Shown here piece by piece: positions 10,440 to 21,929 of a DNA stretch of 64,000 nucleotides. Within the stretch, counting starts at the first letter, position 1; the number at the start of each line of letters is the position of its first letter. The notes under the pieces were generated by a model, which was not told the DNA's origin, searched no databases, and was given only the letters and a program-made list of their open reading frames with translations. Position numbers and translations under genes: made by a program. The DNA comes from Monodelphis domestica. Its lineage: Eukaryota; Chordata; Mammalia; Didelphimorphia; Didelphidae. The stretch spans positions 185,157,643 through 185,221,642 of the forward strand of contig NC_077228.1 in assembly GCF_027887165.1 (NCBI RefSeq). The letters run 5' to 3'.

Positions 10440-10640
10440 TACTTTGTTACTTAAACTCTCTCAGCCTCAGTTTCCTCATTTGTAAAAGGAGGGAGTAAAC
10501 TCAATATCTTCTCAATTTCCTTCTAGATCTAAATATATAATTCTGTAATCCCTTTTTATAAATGAAGCAACTGAGTCTCAAAGAAGAAAAAGTTAAATAA
10601 CTTGGTCATGTGTCTGAAAGAGAGGGTGAGGAGTTAAGAA
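10440..10640. repeat. MIR-type remnants
   Basis: A plus-strand MIR core (tcagcctcagtttcctcatt, 10460-10490) is followed by a short minus-strand piece (10550-10620). Both are old and partial. Confidence 0.55.
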
Positions 10641-10973
10641 TAAACTAAAATTGGGAACCAGGCAGATTGCTAGGACAACTGCATTTTTATTAGAAATAGG
10701 GAAGTTTGGGAGAGGGGTAGGTTTGGAGGCAAGGACAATGACCTCTGTTTTGGACTCACTGAGTTAAAATGCTTAGAATAGTCTTGTTTGTTTTAATTTT
10801 TTATTCAGACTTTATAAATAAAAGAAAAGAATCTATTATCTACATTTCTAGAACACCTGGGTTTCCAATGAATCGTTTTGAATTAATAAGTGAACTGCTG
10901 AGGTCAGACTAATAGGGTATTATTACTTTCTCCTAAACTCTGATGGAAGACAAAGCCAACCTAGTATAGAGTA

Positions 10974-11156
10974 AGGTTCTTAATCTTATTTGTGTCATGG
11001 ACCCCTTTGGCAGTCTGGTGAAAACCTGTGACATTCCATCCTGGAAAAAAATGTTTTTAAATGCATAAAATAAAGCACATAGAATTACAAAGGAAGTCAA
11101 TTATATTGAAATAGCATCCTTTTTAAAAAAAATTCTTGGTGCCAGGTAAAGAACCT
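10974..11156. mobile_element. Short DNA-transposon-like element, copy 1
   Basis: The ends are near-perfect terminal inverted repeats: AGGTTCTTAATCT at 10974 and AGGTAAAGAACCT at 11144. The interior (gtcatggacccctttggcag, then tgcataaaataaagcacata) recurs at 12184-12404 and 43891-44010. It has no coding capacity, so it would be a non-autonomous element. A hAT-like origin is a guess. Confidence 0.6.
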
Positions 11157-11194
11157 CTAGATACTAGAGAGTTCTGAACTTGAAATCATAGGGC

Positions 11195-11340
11195 TTGTGT
11201 CTGAATCCTGGTTCTGACATTGACTCTAAGTATGAAATCTTGTGTCATTTAATTTCTCTGGATTTCAATTTCCTCAGTTTTGAAATGAGAGCATTTTATA
11301 AGCAATCTCTAAGCTCTAAATTCTAAGATCCCATAAGACC
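11195..11340 (+). repeat. MIR-type SINE remnant
   Basis: Words such as 'gaatcctggttctgacattg' and 'tttcaatttcctcagttttg', then the 3' region 'ctaagctctaaattctaaga', follow the MIR order. Confidence 0.55.
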
Positions 11341-11627
11341 ACCAGACTGTCATGTAGATAGGAGAGGTCAGCAAAATAGACTCAACTAAATTGTAAAAAA
11401 TGAACTCAGGCTGTTGTGTATTAGCAGCATCTATAATAAAAATAAACTTTTTTTTCTTTCAATAAATGCATTCATTAAATTAATTCCATTTGTAAAAACC
11501 CTAACGTATTTAAATTAAATTCATTAGGAAAAATCTCTTAGCTGCAGAAATGTAGATCATTATTCTTTCTCCAACAATGGAGAATTCTCTCAGGAATCCC
11601 TCAGAGTATAAGGAAAGATATCAAGAG

Positions 11628-11708
11628 ACAGACAGATAGACAAACAGACAGAAAGGAGAGAGACACAGACAGAGACAGAGAGAGAGGGGAAGAGGGAAGG
11701 AGGGAGGC

Positions 11709-11772
<64 letters not shown>
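11628..11772 (+). repeat. Purine-rich tract and (GATA)n microsatellite
   Basis: A cagaca/gagaga-rich purine stretch (11628-11708) runs into about 16 uninterrupted GATA units (11709-11772). Length variation between individuals is likely. Confidence 0.92.
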
Positions 11773-12183
11773 CTAAAAGGAAAGATAAGAGGGGATCTGG
11801 GGAATTAAAAGACCTTTATTCTGCTTCTGCAATGTAACAAGTGATGGATGAGTCCATTGATGGAAATGAGAGAAAGAAAAGAAATAGAGGACAGTGTTAA
11901 AGGACCACACATAGAAGAAAAAGGACAAAAATTGGGGGAAAGAATACAAGTCTAGACCAGACTTGGTTCATCTTGAAAATTCTTTTTCCACAAGGACACA
12001 AAAAAGGGTTTGTAAAGAAGATCCTTTCTAATGTCCCCCTACCTACACCAGAAGTCAGAGCCATAAACATGTGGGCTAAGAAAAGGCCATTGGTATATCA
12101 ATACCTGCTGATCATTCATAAATCGCTATCTGCTTCATTTAAAGATAAAGCTACTAACAATGATCTAAAAAGACACTACATTA
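11773..12183. other. Unique sequence, no gene seen
   Basis: No repeat family or splice-bounded ORF is recognised. The 73-codon ORF at 11973 shows no domain or conserved feature. Confidence 0.4.
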
Positions 12184-12404
12184 GGAATTTTTAATCTTTT
12201 GGGGTCATGAATCCCCACAGCAATCTAGTGAAGCTTATGGACACATATTCAGAAAAAATGTAATTAAATAACATAAAATAAAATATATGGGATTACAAAA
12301 GAAAATAATTATATTGAAATTAAAATATAATTCAAGGTCATAGATCCCCTGAAATCTATCCATGGACCTCTAAGAGATTTCTACTTAGCTCAGGTTAAAA
12401 ACTT
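12184..12404. mobile_element. Short DNA-transposon-like element, copy 2
   Basis: Same family as 10974-11156. The end words are 'ggaatttttaatct' and 'aggttaaaaactt', reverse complements with a few changes. The interior shares 'gtcatgaatccccacagcaa' and 'aaataacataaaataaaata'. An extra 60 bp near the right end (catagatcccctgaaatc) is absent from copy 1, so copy 1 is probably an internal deletion form. Confidence 0.6.
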
Positions 12405-12777
12405 CTAGACCAAGTAAATCAACTATTTTCCCTATACTGTCACATGTCACAATATGAAGTATTTTTTTTAATTTACATTACAACTGCAGTGATTATTTGA
12501 GGATCCATTTACTCCTTTAACCTTGGGATCAACCTAAAGTCCATAGCACAATGGCGGTGCCCAATCTAATAAATATCTCTTGAATGATTTAACTATTGGA
12601 TAAGTGAATTCATGCCTTGAAAAGAAATGCTCTATTTCTCAATAACAAGTATTTTTAATACATCCAGGAAACTGAATGGGAGAAATAGATTAGTGATGTC
12701 ATGGGAAAATAATTAGGGCACACATTCCCCAACATCTTTGTGAATGTTGTCCTTCAAGAGACTTCCCTGCTGCCATT

Positions 12778-12976
12778 GTTGGGAAGTTGGAGAGTTCTGA
12801 GTTCAAGGACTAGAGGTGAGAAGTCCTGGGTTCAAATCTTGCCTCAGATGCTTTCTAGCTGTGTGACCCTGGGCAAGTCACTTCACCCCCATTGCCTAGA
12901 CCTTACTACTCTTCTGCCTTGGAACCAATACACAGTATTGATTCTAAGATACATGATAAGAGTTGTTTTTTAAAAT
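12778..12976 (+). repeat. Family A SINE
   Basis: The head is worn, but the B box (gggttcaaatct), 'tgaccctgggcaagtcactt' and 'ccaatacacagtattgattc' are clear. The copy ends in a weak A-rich tail. Confidence 0.82.
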
Positions 12977-13661
12977 CTGAATGCATTATATAAATGTCAT
13001 TGGTGCCTTTTTTTGTTTCCTTCTATGCAGTCACAGGGCAGAGAAGCTTCTGAGACTAGGAACTACTGGGGAGGAGGAAGCAGTAGTCTTTTGTCATGTG
13101 TATTCTGGCCCCTGCAAGCACTGATCCTGCAGCCCAATCTGAGAAGCATTCTCTCTAACTGCAGTGGTAAAAGTGATGCTCTCTGCAAGCTTCAGAAAGG
13201 AAAAGAGTGAATCAGTAGCAGCAACAACACCAATACCACCACGACTTGCATCACCTGTCAGACCTCCTTGCTTGATCTTTCTCAAAATATACAGTTAATT
13301 TGGTTCCAATCTTTCCCCCAAACCATCTTCCTATTTTCCAAGCAGGCAAACATGACATAATCTTGGAATTATCCTTTATTTCATGCCTTTTCCCTCAAAA
13401 GTGAACAAACAAATAAATAAATAAGTTGAATTTTTTTTCGAGTAAGCAGTAGCCTCTCCTCTCTGGAAACCTAACCTGCCAGGCAATATGAGTTGGGGCA
13501 GAGAGACCAGATAACTGAGGCCTCATAAAGGACATCTCTCCTATAGCTCCCTTGATACTGTGAATAGAGACAAAAGCAGCCTAGAAGAATCACTGATCTG
13601 ATACAGAATGACAGTTCTTATATTCAAGAGAATATCATGATTCTCCAGTCTAATTATCATA

Positions 13662-13925
13662 ACAATTTAAAATTACTACTAATAAGAGTTAATATTGATA
13701 CAGCACTTTAGGGTTTGCAAAATAATTCATATGCGTTTCGTTATATGATACTGACAAGCCTAGAAGGTAGATGCAATTATTATCCCCACTTCACAAATAA
13801 GAAAACTTGATGTCCAGAGAGAGTAAGTGATTTGTATATGGTCAAATAACTACTAAGTGTCTCAGGCAGTATTTGAACCCAGGGGTTCCTGACTCCAAGA
13901 CCAGCATTACCTCACACTGGATCTA
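13662..13925 (-). repeat. MIR/THER-type SINE
   Basis: The reverse order is visible: 'cagcactttagggtttgcaa', 'attattatccccacttcaca', 'gtcaaataactactaagtgt', then the B-box region 'gtatttgaacccagg'. This is a long, fairly complete copy of an ancient SINE. Confidence 0.7.
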
Positions 13926-14195
13926 AACAAAGTGTTCCAAAAGGATTAGTGCAGATTTAAGTGATTAAAACATAACCCTTTCAGGATACCCTGTATACAA
14001 TTATATAGTCCTTGGTAATAATAAAATGTTTTACAGACATTGTGCAATTTCATTTATACAACTCCTAAGAAATAGGTGGTTCTTCTGTTATATGATTACC
14101 ATTACAGAGACAGGAATGTGAAGTCAGCTCTGCTCTTTTTTAGTACTGTGGTTTTTGTTTGTTTGTTTTGTTTTCATCTCACACTGACTCTCAAC

Positions 14196-15149
14196 AGAGC
14201 CCTCTAGAAAAAGATCATGCTACCTGTCCATATAGTGAAACCACAATTGTTTTGTTTTGTTTTTTAAATCTCAGAAACATCTAACTTATTGCCCTAGCCT
14301 CATTTTAACATTCTGAAAAATAGACCTACCTATCACTTGGGATAAGGAGTACCCAGGAGGAATGAACTAAAATCCTGGAAATTCTTGGAACTGCTAGAAA
14401 CATTGGCCCAAATTCTATTCCCTGGCATTAATAATAGGAACATTGAAAGTTCAGCCCAGTTTCTACCTCCACTAAGAAGCTTTCTCTGACTCTCAAATAT
14501 CCAGATAAAAATGTTCTTTCTCATCTCTAATCTTTCATACCAGGCTCTTTGACCCTCTCTATTGTGGTTGTGATTATCTGTATATTTATCTTATTTCCTC
14601 CCCATTAGATATGGTTCTTGAAGACCCCAACAAGTTCGTTTTCCATCTTTGAAACCTGGCATGATGAATTGTACATAGGTGTTTGAGAAATGTCTGTTAA
14701 CTTGAAATAAAGTTGAACTGAAATAAGGAATTGAATGGAATTGAATTCAATTCAATTCAAACAATGATTCCTATCAGTGCAAAATAGACGATAGCAACAC
14801 CAGGAAACAGAAGGCTGAGAATGTGTTGAAATGCTATGGACGTGACTAAGTTCCTAGTATGGAACAATAATGTAAAGAGAAAAGGAGGAAGGGGCTTATT
14901 AGAGTTGAATATGTGGGGTGGGAAGTCTTTATAGTAACACCAACTACAGGAGGATGGGAGGAGAATTAGAGTTCACATCATATATTCAGGGTAGATTCAG
15001 GAGCCTGTTTTGGGAAAGTCAGAGAATATATACTTTTTGTACTATAATGAGGTTAGGGCATTAAGTTAGACACGTCTCTGAGATAAAAAAAAAAACAACT
15101 ATGATTCCAATAGATGGACAGGTAGTATGATCTTTTTCTAGAGGGCTCT
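14196..15149. repeat. Long interrupted inverted repeat 1
   Basis: The left arm 14196-14309 and right arm 15043-15149 are reverse complements over about 110 bp. The outer words match almost exactly (agagccctctagaaaaagat against its complement). The inner words 'ctaacttattgccctagcct' also pair with a few changes. The loop (about 730 bp) contains an L2 3' end. Candidate explanations are a non-autonomous DNA transposon with long terminal inverted repeats or an ancient inverted duplication. No transposase is present. Confidence 0.85.
14445..14725 (+). repeat. L2 LINE 3' end
   Basis: Recognisable words in order: 'ctaagaagctttctctgact', 'gattatctgtatatttatct', 'aaacctggcatgatgaattg' and 'tgagaaatgtctgttaactt'. 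This is the L2 3' terminal pattern, inside the loop of inverted repeat 1. Confidence 0.65.
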
Positions 15150-15299
15150 AAGACTTGCAAAGTGCAAAGATATTCAAGTGTGGAATATTTAGGAACTAGA
15201 AACATGTTAGAAGTGAAAAACAAACCCACCCAGAATGAAAGTCCCTACAGGACCCTCTCCTATCTTCCACAGTACAAGGATGATATTAGAAAAATAAGT

Positions 15300-15985
15300 A
15301 TTGTTTTATTAGTTTAGGGATAAAAAGGAGAGTGCTGGCTTGAGAAAAATTGGAGTTTGAAGCAGAGCTGAGAGAATGTGTTAGTTTCACTTGTTGACAG
15401 TTATAACCATTTTTCTGTGTCAATTACTCTCTGGCAGTTGGGAGTTGGTCTCTGGAAATTGCCAGAGACACACACTCAGAGACTCTCTCAGGGCTGGTGG
15501 AGTAACATCTTTGCCTCTCTCTCTGAGGGAAAGATCTGAAGGAGCTTAGTGTTTTCCTTTCCCAACTTAGGCAACACTATTGTCTATCTATTGCGGTTTT
15601 TATAGATTAATTTATATCTGAGAAGACCAAATAAAAACCTGGTCTTTGGTTTGGACTCTGAGTCTGTTGTTGTTTTATGCTTTTTTATAATTTTATAATT
15701 TTAATTTTATTTATTTTATATTTTTATTTGCTACTTTGCTATTTTATAATTTGACAACAAAGAATTATAAGGATAATAGTGGTAGTTTTATTTAGATAGT
15801 ATAAATTTGGGTTAGTCAGGTCAGGGAGGATTAGTATAGCCTGTAAAACACAGGAGAAGAGGTTTCTTATGTAACCAGAGAGTTTATTTGGGTGGATTCA
15901 GAATCCCTTAGAATTAGAAATCCTTGTTATCCTTATATATTCCAATAAATATTTTATTATTTTTATAAGAGTTTCTTTAGTGTCC
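15300..15985 (+). mobile_element. Possible solo LTR fossil
   Basis: The segment has a TATA-like tract (ggtttttatagattaattta), a polyadenylation signal (aaataaaaacc, near 15630) and a T-rich downstream stretch (tctgttgttgttttat), which looks like a U3-R-U5 order. A long A/T-rich run follows and a second AATAAA lies near 15945. No internal retroviral region is seen on either side, so if real it is a solo LTR. The family is not recognised and the edges are not certain. Confidence 0.3.
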
Positions 15986-16137
15986 TTGCACCTGGCCCTG
16001 AAGGGAAGTTCAAATTTGAGCTTCATTTCATCACTGAAGATACTTTTGATTACAGCTATCAAAATCATCCAAACAGTTTTGAACTTGTATTGGCGAGTTT
16101 TCCATCTATATTTTTTATGTACCATGCCATCATCACT

Positions 16138-16300
16138 TATTTTTACAACAGTAAGTAAAAGAAAGGTAGAGTCAGTTACCCTTATTTTATAGATGAGGAT
16201 GCTAAGGTCCAGGGAGGTTGTGACTTGGCCAAAGTAACATGGGAATAAACAGCAGAGATAGGATTCAAACTCACGTGTCCTGCCTCTAAACTCAGCTCAC
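16138..16300 (-). repeat. MIR-type SINE remnant
   Basis: The order 'cccttattttatagatgagg', 'aggttgtgacttggccaaag' and 'gataggattcaaactcacgt' is a reversed MIR. Confidence 0.65.
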
Positions 16301-16479
16301 ATTCCATGGAATGACAATGGAACCACACTGATGAAAACACTACATACTCCCCAGATCTCCATACCACCCCTCAATCTACCTTCAACTATCAACTACAATT
16401 AGAATGTTCCATGGAACAAACAAGAGGTCATTTATACTAAAACCTAGAAGAAAACCAGAAGAGGAATGTACCACACATT

Positions 16480-16650
16480 AATAAGGAATTCTAATGCCCC
16501 TAATTTGTAATGTGATCTGAATAATCTTGGACAAGTCTCATAGCTTCTCTTTGCCTTGGCTTCCCCTTGTGTCACGTGAAAGGATTCCATGAGGTGATAT
16601 CTAAGATCCCGTCCGACTCAGAATTATCATTTCCACCCCAGCATCCCATG
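16480..16650 (+). repeat. MIR-type SINE remnant
   Basis: The words 'gtaatgtgatctgaataatc', 'cttggacaagtctcatagct' and 'ctaagatcccgtccgactca' follow the plus-strand MIR order. Confidence 0.6.
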
Positions 16651-18104
16651 TACCCAGGATGTTATTGTATGCCTTCATCCCCACCCATCCCTGGCTTCTA
16701 GGAGTTCTCTGTTCTTGATGGGTCATAGAAATAGTACATTTCACACGGCGGCAAACATCCTTAGGAATGTTATCTCCTTGCCTTAGACTTTATCTTGCTA
16801 TTGTGCTGTTTGTTTAGGAATTGGTCTCCATTCCGGACTATTGTGTGTCCTTAGCTAATTGTTATGGTTGCATTCCATTTCTCAAATGATCATATCTACT
16901 TAGGCATTCCGTGTTTATGGGAAATTGTAGTTGAGCTTTGGTGTTTATTCAGAAGGAATGAATTATTAGATTGGATGATTTTGAAGGACCCTTCTAGTTC
17001 CAAATCCTATGATTCTATTTGTAAGCCTTAAAGTGTCATGTAAATGCAAGCTACTATTATTACTCATGACCACCTAGTAATAATTGCTCACATATATATT
17101 GAACTTGGAAGTTTATAAAGCATTATATTACTTTAATTCTATTATTATCATCACATTACTGTATTCCCAAGATCTCACTGTCAAAAGCTGATGTTGGACT
17201 TGCCTCTCACAAAACAAAACAAATCTTTCACTATTTTTTTTCTTCTGAAAATTTCCCCAATGTAAAGTTCAAGATTTAAGCCAGTTCTTTTTTACTTCCT
17301 TAGATTCTTTGCTGCCTCTCCAAGCCATGTGCATTCATTAGAATTATGATCTTCTGAGGATCCATCCCAATTGCATAAGTATCTCATTTTTATCATGGGC
17401 TTCCATCGATAGCCAAAAGAGGAGCCTGAGCCTTGAAGGCCTCACAAATGGCACAGAGAAGGAAGTTTGGTGCCAACCCTTTCTTTTGAATTTCTCAGAG
17501 CAACCCAAATAGTTTTTCAATGTCTGGAGACATGAGATGAACTCACTGGACCACTCTCTTCTTTCCCACTGTTCTTTGCACTTTGGGGGCAATCCCAATG
17601 AAAGCTAAATTGTGTGTTCCTAATTTCTTTATGCACAACTCAGCCAAATGACCTTTTGCCAGCATTCAGTGAAGTTTAGAGAGATGCTTGTGGGATTTTC
17701 TGAGATTTGTTTCTTTTAAATGGTACTTTCCTCCTGTGTTTCTCTTTACTCATCTAGGGATTATAGAAGGTCTCAGCTTTCAGTACAGTGTTGCGTTGTT
17801 GGTTAAACACCATGTTCCTTAGGGACTTTCTTTTGGAGTAGTCCTTGAAGTGGAATCTCAAACTGCTCAATTTCTCAATCAAGTCTGTGCCCAATAAAAA
17901 TGAATTTGATTCCATTAAGGCTGTGTCTACATTGCAAAACTAGTCAGGACAGAGAAGGAGGGATGGAAAATTGGATTCAAATTACTTATAATTTTAAAAA
18001 ATAGGTTACTAATGGTCCAGAAAAGATTCTGATTTTATAGGCCTAGTTTGTTTGTTTTTTCATAATAGAAAGTCCCTACTCCAGCCATGTACCCTTAAGA
18101 CTGA
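16651..18104. other. Mostly unique sequence, no gene seen
   Basis: The stretch is low in recognisable repeats, except a short MIR-like end near 16980-17040 (gaaggacccttctagttcca). No ORF has domain content. It could hold conserved non-coding sequence, but that cannot be tested here. Confidence 0.4.
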
Positions 18105-18625
18105 GAGTGGTACAGTAGATTGAGTGCTTTGCCTAGTATTGGGAAATCTTCAGCTCAAATGTACCTCAGATATTTAGTTACCTTGTGAACCTGGGCAAGT
18201 CACTTAACCTCTTCATGCCTTACTTTTCTCAACTATAAAATGGGGGTAATCATAGAGCCTACCTCTCAGGGTTATTGTGAGGATGAAATAAGATAATATT
18301 CACTAAAAGTACTTAGCACAGTGCCTAGAACATAGTAGGCACTATATACATGCATAATTTCTTCTCTTCTCCTATCTGGCACCTCTCCATCTCCATCTTT
18401 TCCACACTTCACAAGGAACTTCCATGCAATTGAAAGCATTTGAGATTTGGAGTCAGAGGTCCTGAGATAAAATTCTGACTCCACTACTTACTACCTGTGT
18501 AAACTTGAGCAAATCATTCAACTTTTCTGGGCCTTTGGTTTCCTGATCTGTAAAATGAGGGTGTTGGACTAGAGGGCATCCAGGATACTTTTCAGTTCTA
18601 AATCTATGATCCTAAAACTTCTACC
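18105..18625 (+). repeat. Two MIR-type SINEs in tandem
   Basis: Copy 1 (18105-18345) runs from 'acctgggcaagtcacttaac' through 'gcctacctctcagggttatt' to 'agcacagtgcctagaacata', the full MIR layout. Copy 2 (18425-18625) repeats the layout from 'tggagtcagaggtcctgag' to 'cagttctaaatctatgatcc'. Confidence 0.75.
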
Positions 18626-18654
18626 TTCCATGCAGCCTTTCCAATGACCAATTC

Positions 18655-18854
18655 CTTTTTTTTTAACCTTTACCTTCATTTGAATAATCAATACTGTATC
18701 AATTCCAAGGCAGAAGAGCAAGAAGGGGTAGGCAATGGAGTTTAAGTGACTTGCCCAGGGTTACACAGCTAGGAAAGTTTAGAACCAGATTTGAATGCAG
18801 GATTTTCTGTCTCCAGGCCTGATTTTCTATCTACTGAGCCACCTAGATGTCCCC
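18655..18854 (-). repeat. Family A SINE
   Basis: A complete reverse copy from the T-rich end through 'gtgacttgcccagggttaca' to 'ctgagccacctagatgtccc'. Confidence 0.85.
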
Positions 18855-18928
18855 AACAGATCCTTGTCTTGACATCAAGAAGTAGGAAATCACATGGGCA
18901 AGCCTGAATGAAGCTACATTATTGCCTC

Positions 18929-19340
18929 TGAAAACACTTGGTTCCCTGAACATTCTGCGGGGATCCAGGAGAAAAAAACACTATCCACAAGCAGAGGACA
19001 AACTGTGGGAGTAAAAACACTGAGGAAAAGCAACTGCTTGACTACAGGGGTTGAGGGGATATGATTGAGGAGAGATGCTAAATGAGCACACTAATGCAAA
19101 TACCAACAACATGGAAATGGGTTCGAATCAAGGACACATGTGATACCCAGTGGAATTGTGTGTCAGCTAGGGGAGGGGTGGGGGTGGGGGAGGAAAAGAA
19201 AATGATTTTTGCTTCCAATGAATAATGTTTGAAAATGACCAAATAAAATAATGTTTAAACATTTTTAAAAAATTAAAACAAGTGTGTATAATGTTAAAAA
19301 ATAAAAAAATTATAAATAAATAAAAAAAACTTGATTCTTT
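18929..19340 (+). mobile_element. 5'-truncated L1 3' UTR
   Basis: The body (about 18943-19255) matches the 3' UTR of the full-length L1 from 'ccctgaaca' through 'gatccaggagaaaaaaacac' to 'gaaaatgaccaaataaaata'. It shares that copy's sublineage ('gaggaaaagaaaatgat'). An A/T-rich tail extends to about 19330. Imperfect flanking words (aaaacacttggtt and aaaaaacttgatt) suggest a target duplication. Confidence 0.85.
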
Positions 19341-20467
19341 TCAGCATCCCTGAGCTGCCTTAATTCACATTAATGTGTAGTAAAATTGAAGCCTCTAATT
19401 GGACTATTATGGACACTCTCTTTTTGCTTTATCCAGAAGAACATCATGCCCCAGATCCCTGCTTTCTTGAAATTTGGTGTTCAGGGTCTGGAGTTTTGGT
19501 GGTGGGGGCTAACTATCAATTTAGGAAATCTATTGATCCTGAAATTATCTCTTTTTGACCTATATTGAAGGTCAGTTTTAAGTAGATACCTTATATTTTC
19601 GTTATTTTTTCAATCTGTAGATTTTGTTCTAATATTTGTTAGACATCTACTATATGGGTAAGGTTTCCCGCCTTCTATTCTAAGCTATTCATTTTCCATT
19701 TTTTCCAAATAGGGCTCTAATTTTCCTTTTAATTTCACCTCTTTAACTCTTATTAGGCACTCTTATAGTCGTGGCCAGGTCACTTTTTCCCCCGGTTGTC
19801 CTCATATATGGAATGATTCTCTTCTTTTTGTCTCTTGTTCTCCTCTTACCATGAATTTTCTTCACTATGCTTGATGTCTTCTTCTGTTTACTCATCATCA
19901 GACTCATCTCTTAGACTGAGATTTTATGTTCTGGTCAGCCTCTCTGGCACTTCTACATGGATTATATAGGCATAATTTTATCCTGAACTCTCTTGAGATT
20001 GGATACCATTATTGCTACCACTGCCAATATGGATGAGGTAGCTGGCATGAAGCTCTAACCTCTTCCCTAATCCTTGGTTTCTCTTTTAGTCTCTGGGTCT
20101 ACTTTGGATTCAAGCCTCAATTGGTCTCCTTCACTTTTCAGGATCTTTAACCTAAAGTTAGTTTCATCCCCTATTGAACCCCTGACTGAATGACATGTTG
20201 GAGATCATCTTGATCTCAAGTCTTCTGTCTGATCCTCTTCTTTCTGGTGCCTAGTAGCTGAAACTGTCCTTTCTCCTGTTTTGACTCCCAATTCTCTAGC
20301 TAGTGTATGGTCAAGCCCTGTCTCCATGCCAAGTGACCTGTTCTGACCCGTCTTTTTATGGAAGACCAAAAGGAGAAATTTGTTTCAGGCATTACTCATT
20401 AGATGTCCACCCTATACCAGTCCCTACCCTCTGATCATCCTTTTATTTTCTTTAAGACTGAATGTCA
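19341..20467. other. Unclassified pyrimidine-rich stretch
   Basis: It is rich in CT and TTC words with no long ORF, no SINE core and no L2 pattern that I can name. It may be an old retroelement body or unique spacer. Confidence 0.35.
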
Positions 20468-20668
20468 GGGGCAATTGGGTAGCTCAGTAGATTGAGAGCC
20501 AGGCCTAGAGATGGGAAGTCCTAGGTTCAAATCTGACCTCAGATACTTCCCAGCTGTGTGACCCTGGGCAAGTCACTTAGCCCCCATTGCCTAGCCCTTA
20601 CCATTCTTCTGCCTTGGAACCAGTACAGAGTATTAATTCTAAGATGGAAGGTAAGGGTTTTTAAAAAA
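20468..20668 (+). repeat. Family A SINE
   Basis: A well-kept full copy: 'ggggcaattgggtagctcag', B box 'aggttcaaatct', 'gtgaccctgggcaagtcact', 'taagatggaaggtaagggtt', then a short A run. Confidence 0.9.
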
Positions 20669-20780
20669 GTGGAATTGGGCATCAGCTACAGGAGGGGTGT
20701 TGGGGGAGAGGAGGAAAAGAACATGAATCTTGTAACCATGAAAAAATATTCTAAATTAATTAAATAAAATTTTTAAAAGT
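20669..20780 (+). mobile_element. L1 3' terminal fragment joined to a SINE
   Basis: About 110 bp from 'gtggaattgggcatcagcta' to 'aattaattaaataaaat' match the terminus of an older L1 sublineage. The fragment starts directly at the A-rich end of the SINE at 20468-20668. No clear target duplication of its own is visible. Confidence 0.8.
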
Positions 20781-20933
20781 TCATATCCCCTCCCTAACTT
20801 CTGCACTCTGTTGGTCCTTCAGAACAGGGATAACCTAAACAGCTACCCACAGCATCTGCCCAGGAGCCCCTAGGGAAATTATGTACCTACCCCCCATACC
20901 CAGCCAACTTTGTGATTGTAACCAGTGCCTTTA

Positions 20934-21220
20934 AGAGAGTATTCTTTTTTTAATTAAATGTTTTATTTAATTAATTAATTTATAATATTTTTCCATGGTC
21001 ACATGATTCATGTACTTTCCCTCCTTTCCCCCCCATAACTGAGACACAATTCCCCTGGATTTTACTTATGTCATTGATCAAGACCTATTTCCCTATTATT
21101 GATAATTGCACCAGGGTGATCATTTAGAGCCTTCATCCCCAGTCATATCACCATCCACCCATGTAATCAAGCAGTTGTTCCTCTGGACTTGGATAGCGTT
21201 CTTTCTCAGAGAGTATTCTT
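20934..21220 (-). mobile_element. 5'-truncated L1 3' UTR with target-site duplication
   Basis: The minus-strand L1 terminus (20947-21207) reads from 'atttaattaattaatttata' to 'gtaatcaagcagttgttcct'. It is flanked by perfect 13-bp direct repeats, agagagtattctt, at 20934-20946 and 21208-21220. Confidence 0.92.
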
Positions 21221-21419
21221 GACCCCTGAGGTAGTGATCACTAAAAATCTTGCTTTCTCCATTTTCATTTTGAGTAACACAGATAAGATGAGAAAACATG
21301 GCTGGATTGTGATTAAATTGTGGTTAAGTATCATTATATCATCTTTCCCTCTGAAACCCATCTCTCTCTTCCAAACTTTCCTATTGCTGTCAAAAGTGCC
21401 AAGGTTTCTATAATTCGTG

Positions 21420-21735
21420 CCATCCATCCCTCAACCCCTCACCCCACACGGACCTGTCCAATCAGTGGCCATATCTTATCAGTTATATCTCCAGTTCTCT
21501 GAAATCTTTAGCCTTCTTCCTATTCGCAGAGACATTACCCTAGTTCAAGTCCTCGTCACCTCTCTCCTGGAATTGCCTCCTAATTGGTCTCCCTGCTTCA
21601 AGTCTCTCATTCCAGTCTATGCTCCCTCACCTACCAAAGTGATTTTCCTAAAGGGTCAGTTTGAATAAGTTGCTCCCTTGCTCAGTTAATCAACTCCCTT
21701 CTAGTTCTAGAATAAAATAATATGTTTTCATGTTT
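21420..21735 (+). repeat. L2 LINE fragment
   Basis: The L2 body words 'ttaccctagttcaagtcctc', 'ctcctggaattgcctcctaa' and 'ttggtctccctgcttcaagt' occur in order on the plus strand. The local ORFs are relics. Confidence 0.7.
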
Positions 21736-21929
21736 ATCTCATCCTTTTTTGCTTCAACTTCTTATATAATAAACATTGTAAGATTATAATCATTTTGTTG
21801 GTGGTGATATATTTTTTTTAATTAATAAGAAACATGATCAAAAAATCATGTCCAGTCCATGGGCATGGCACAGCACAGGGATTTGCTAAAATATTCCAGA
21901 ATCATTATAGATTCAGGAGTTTGATGATT

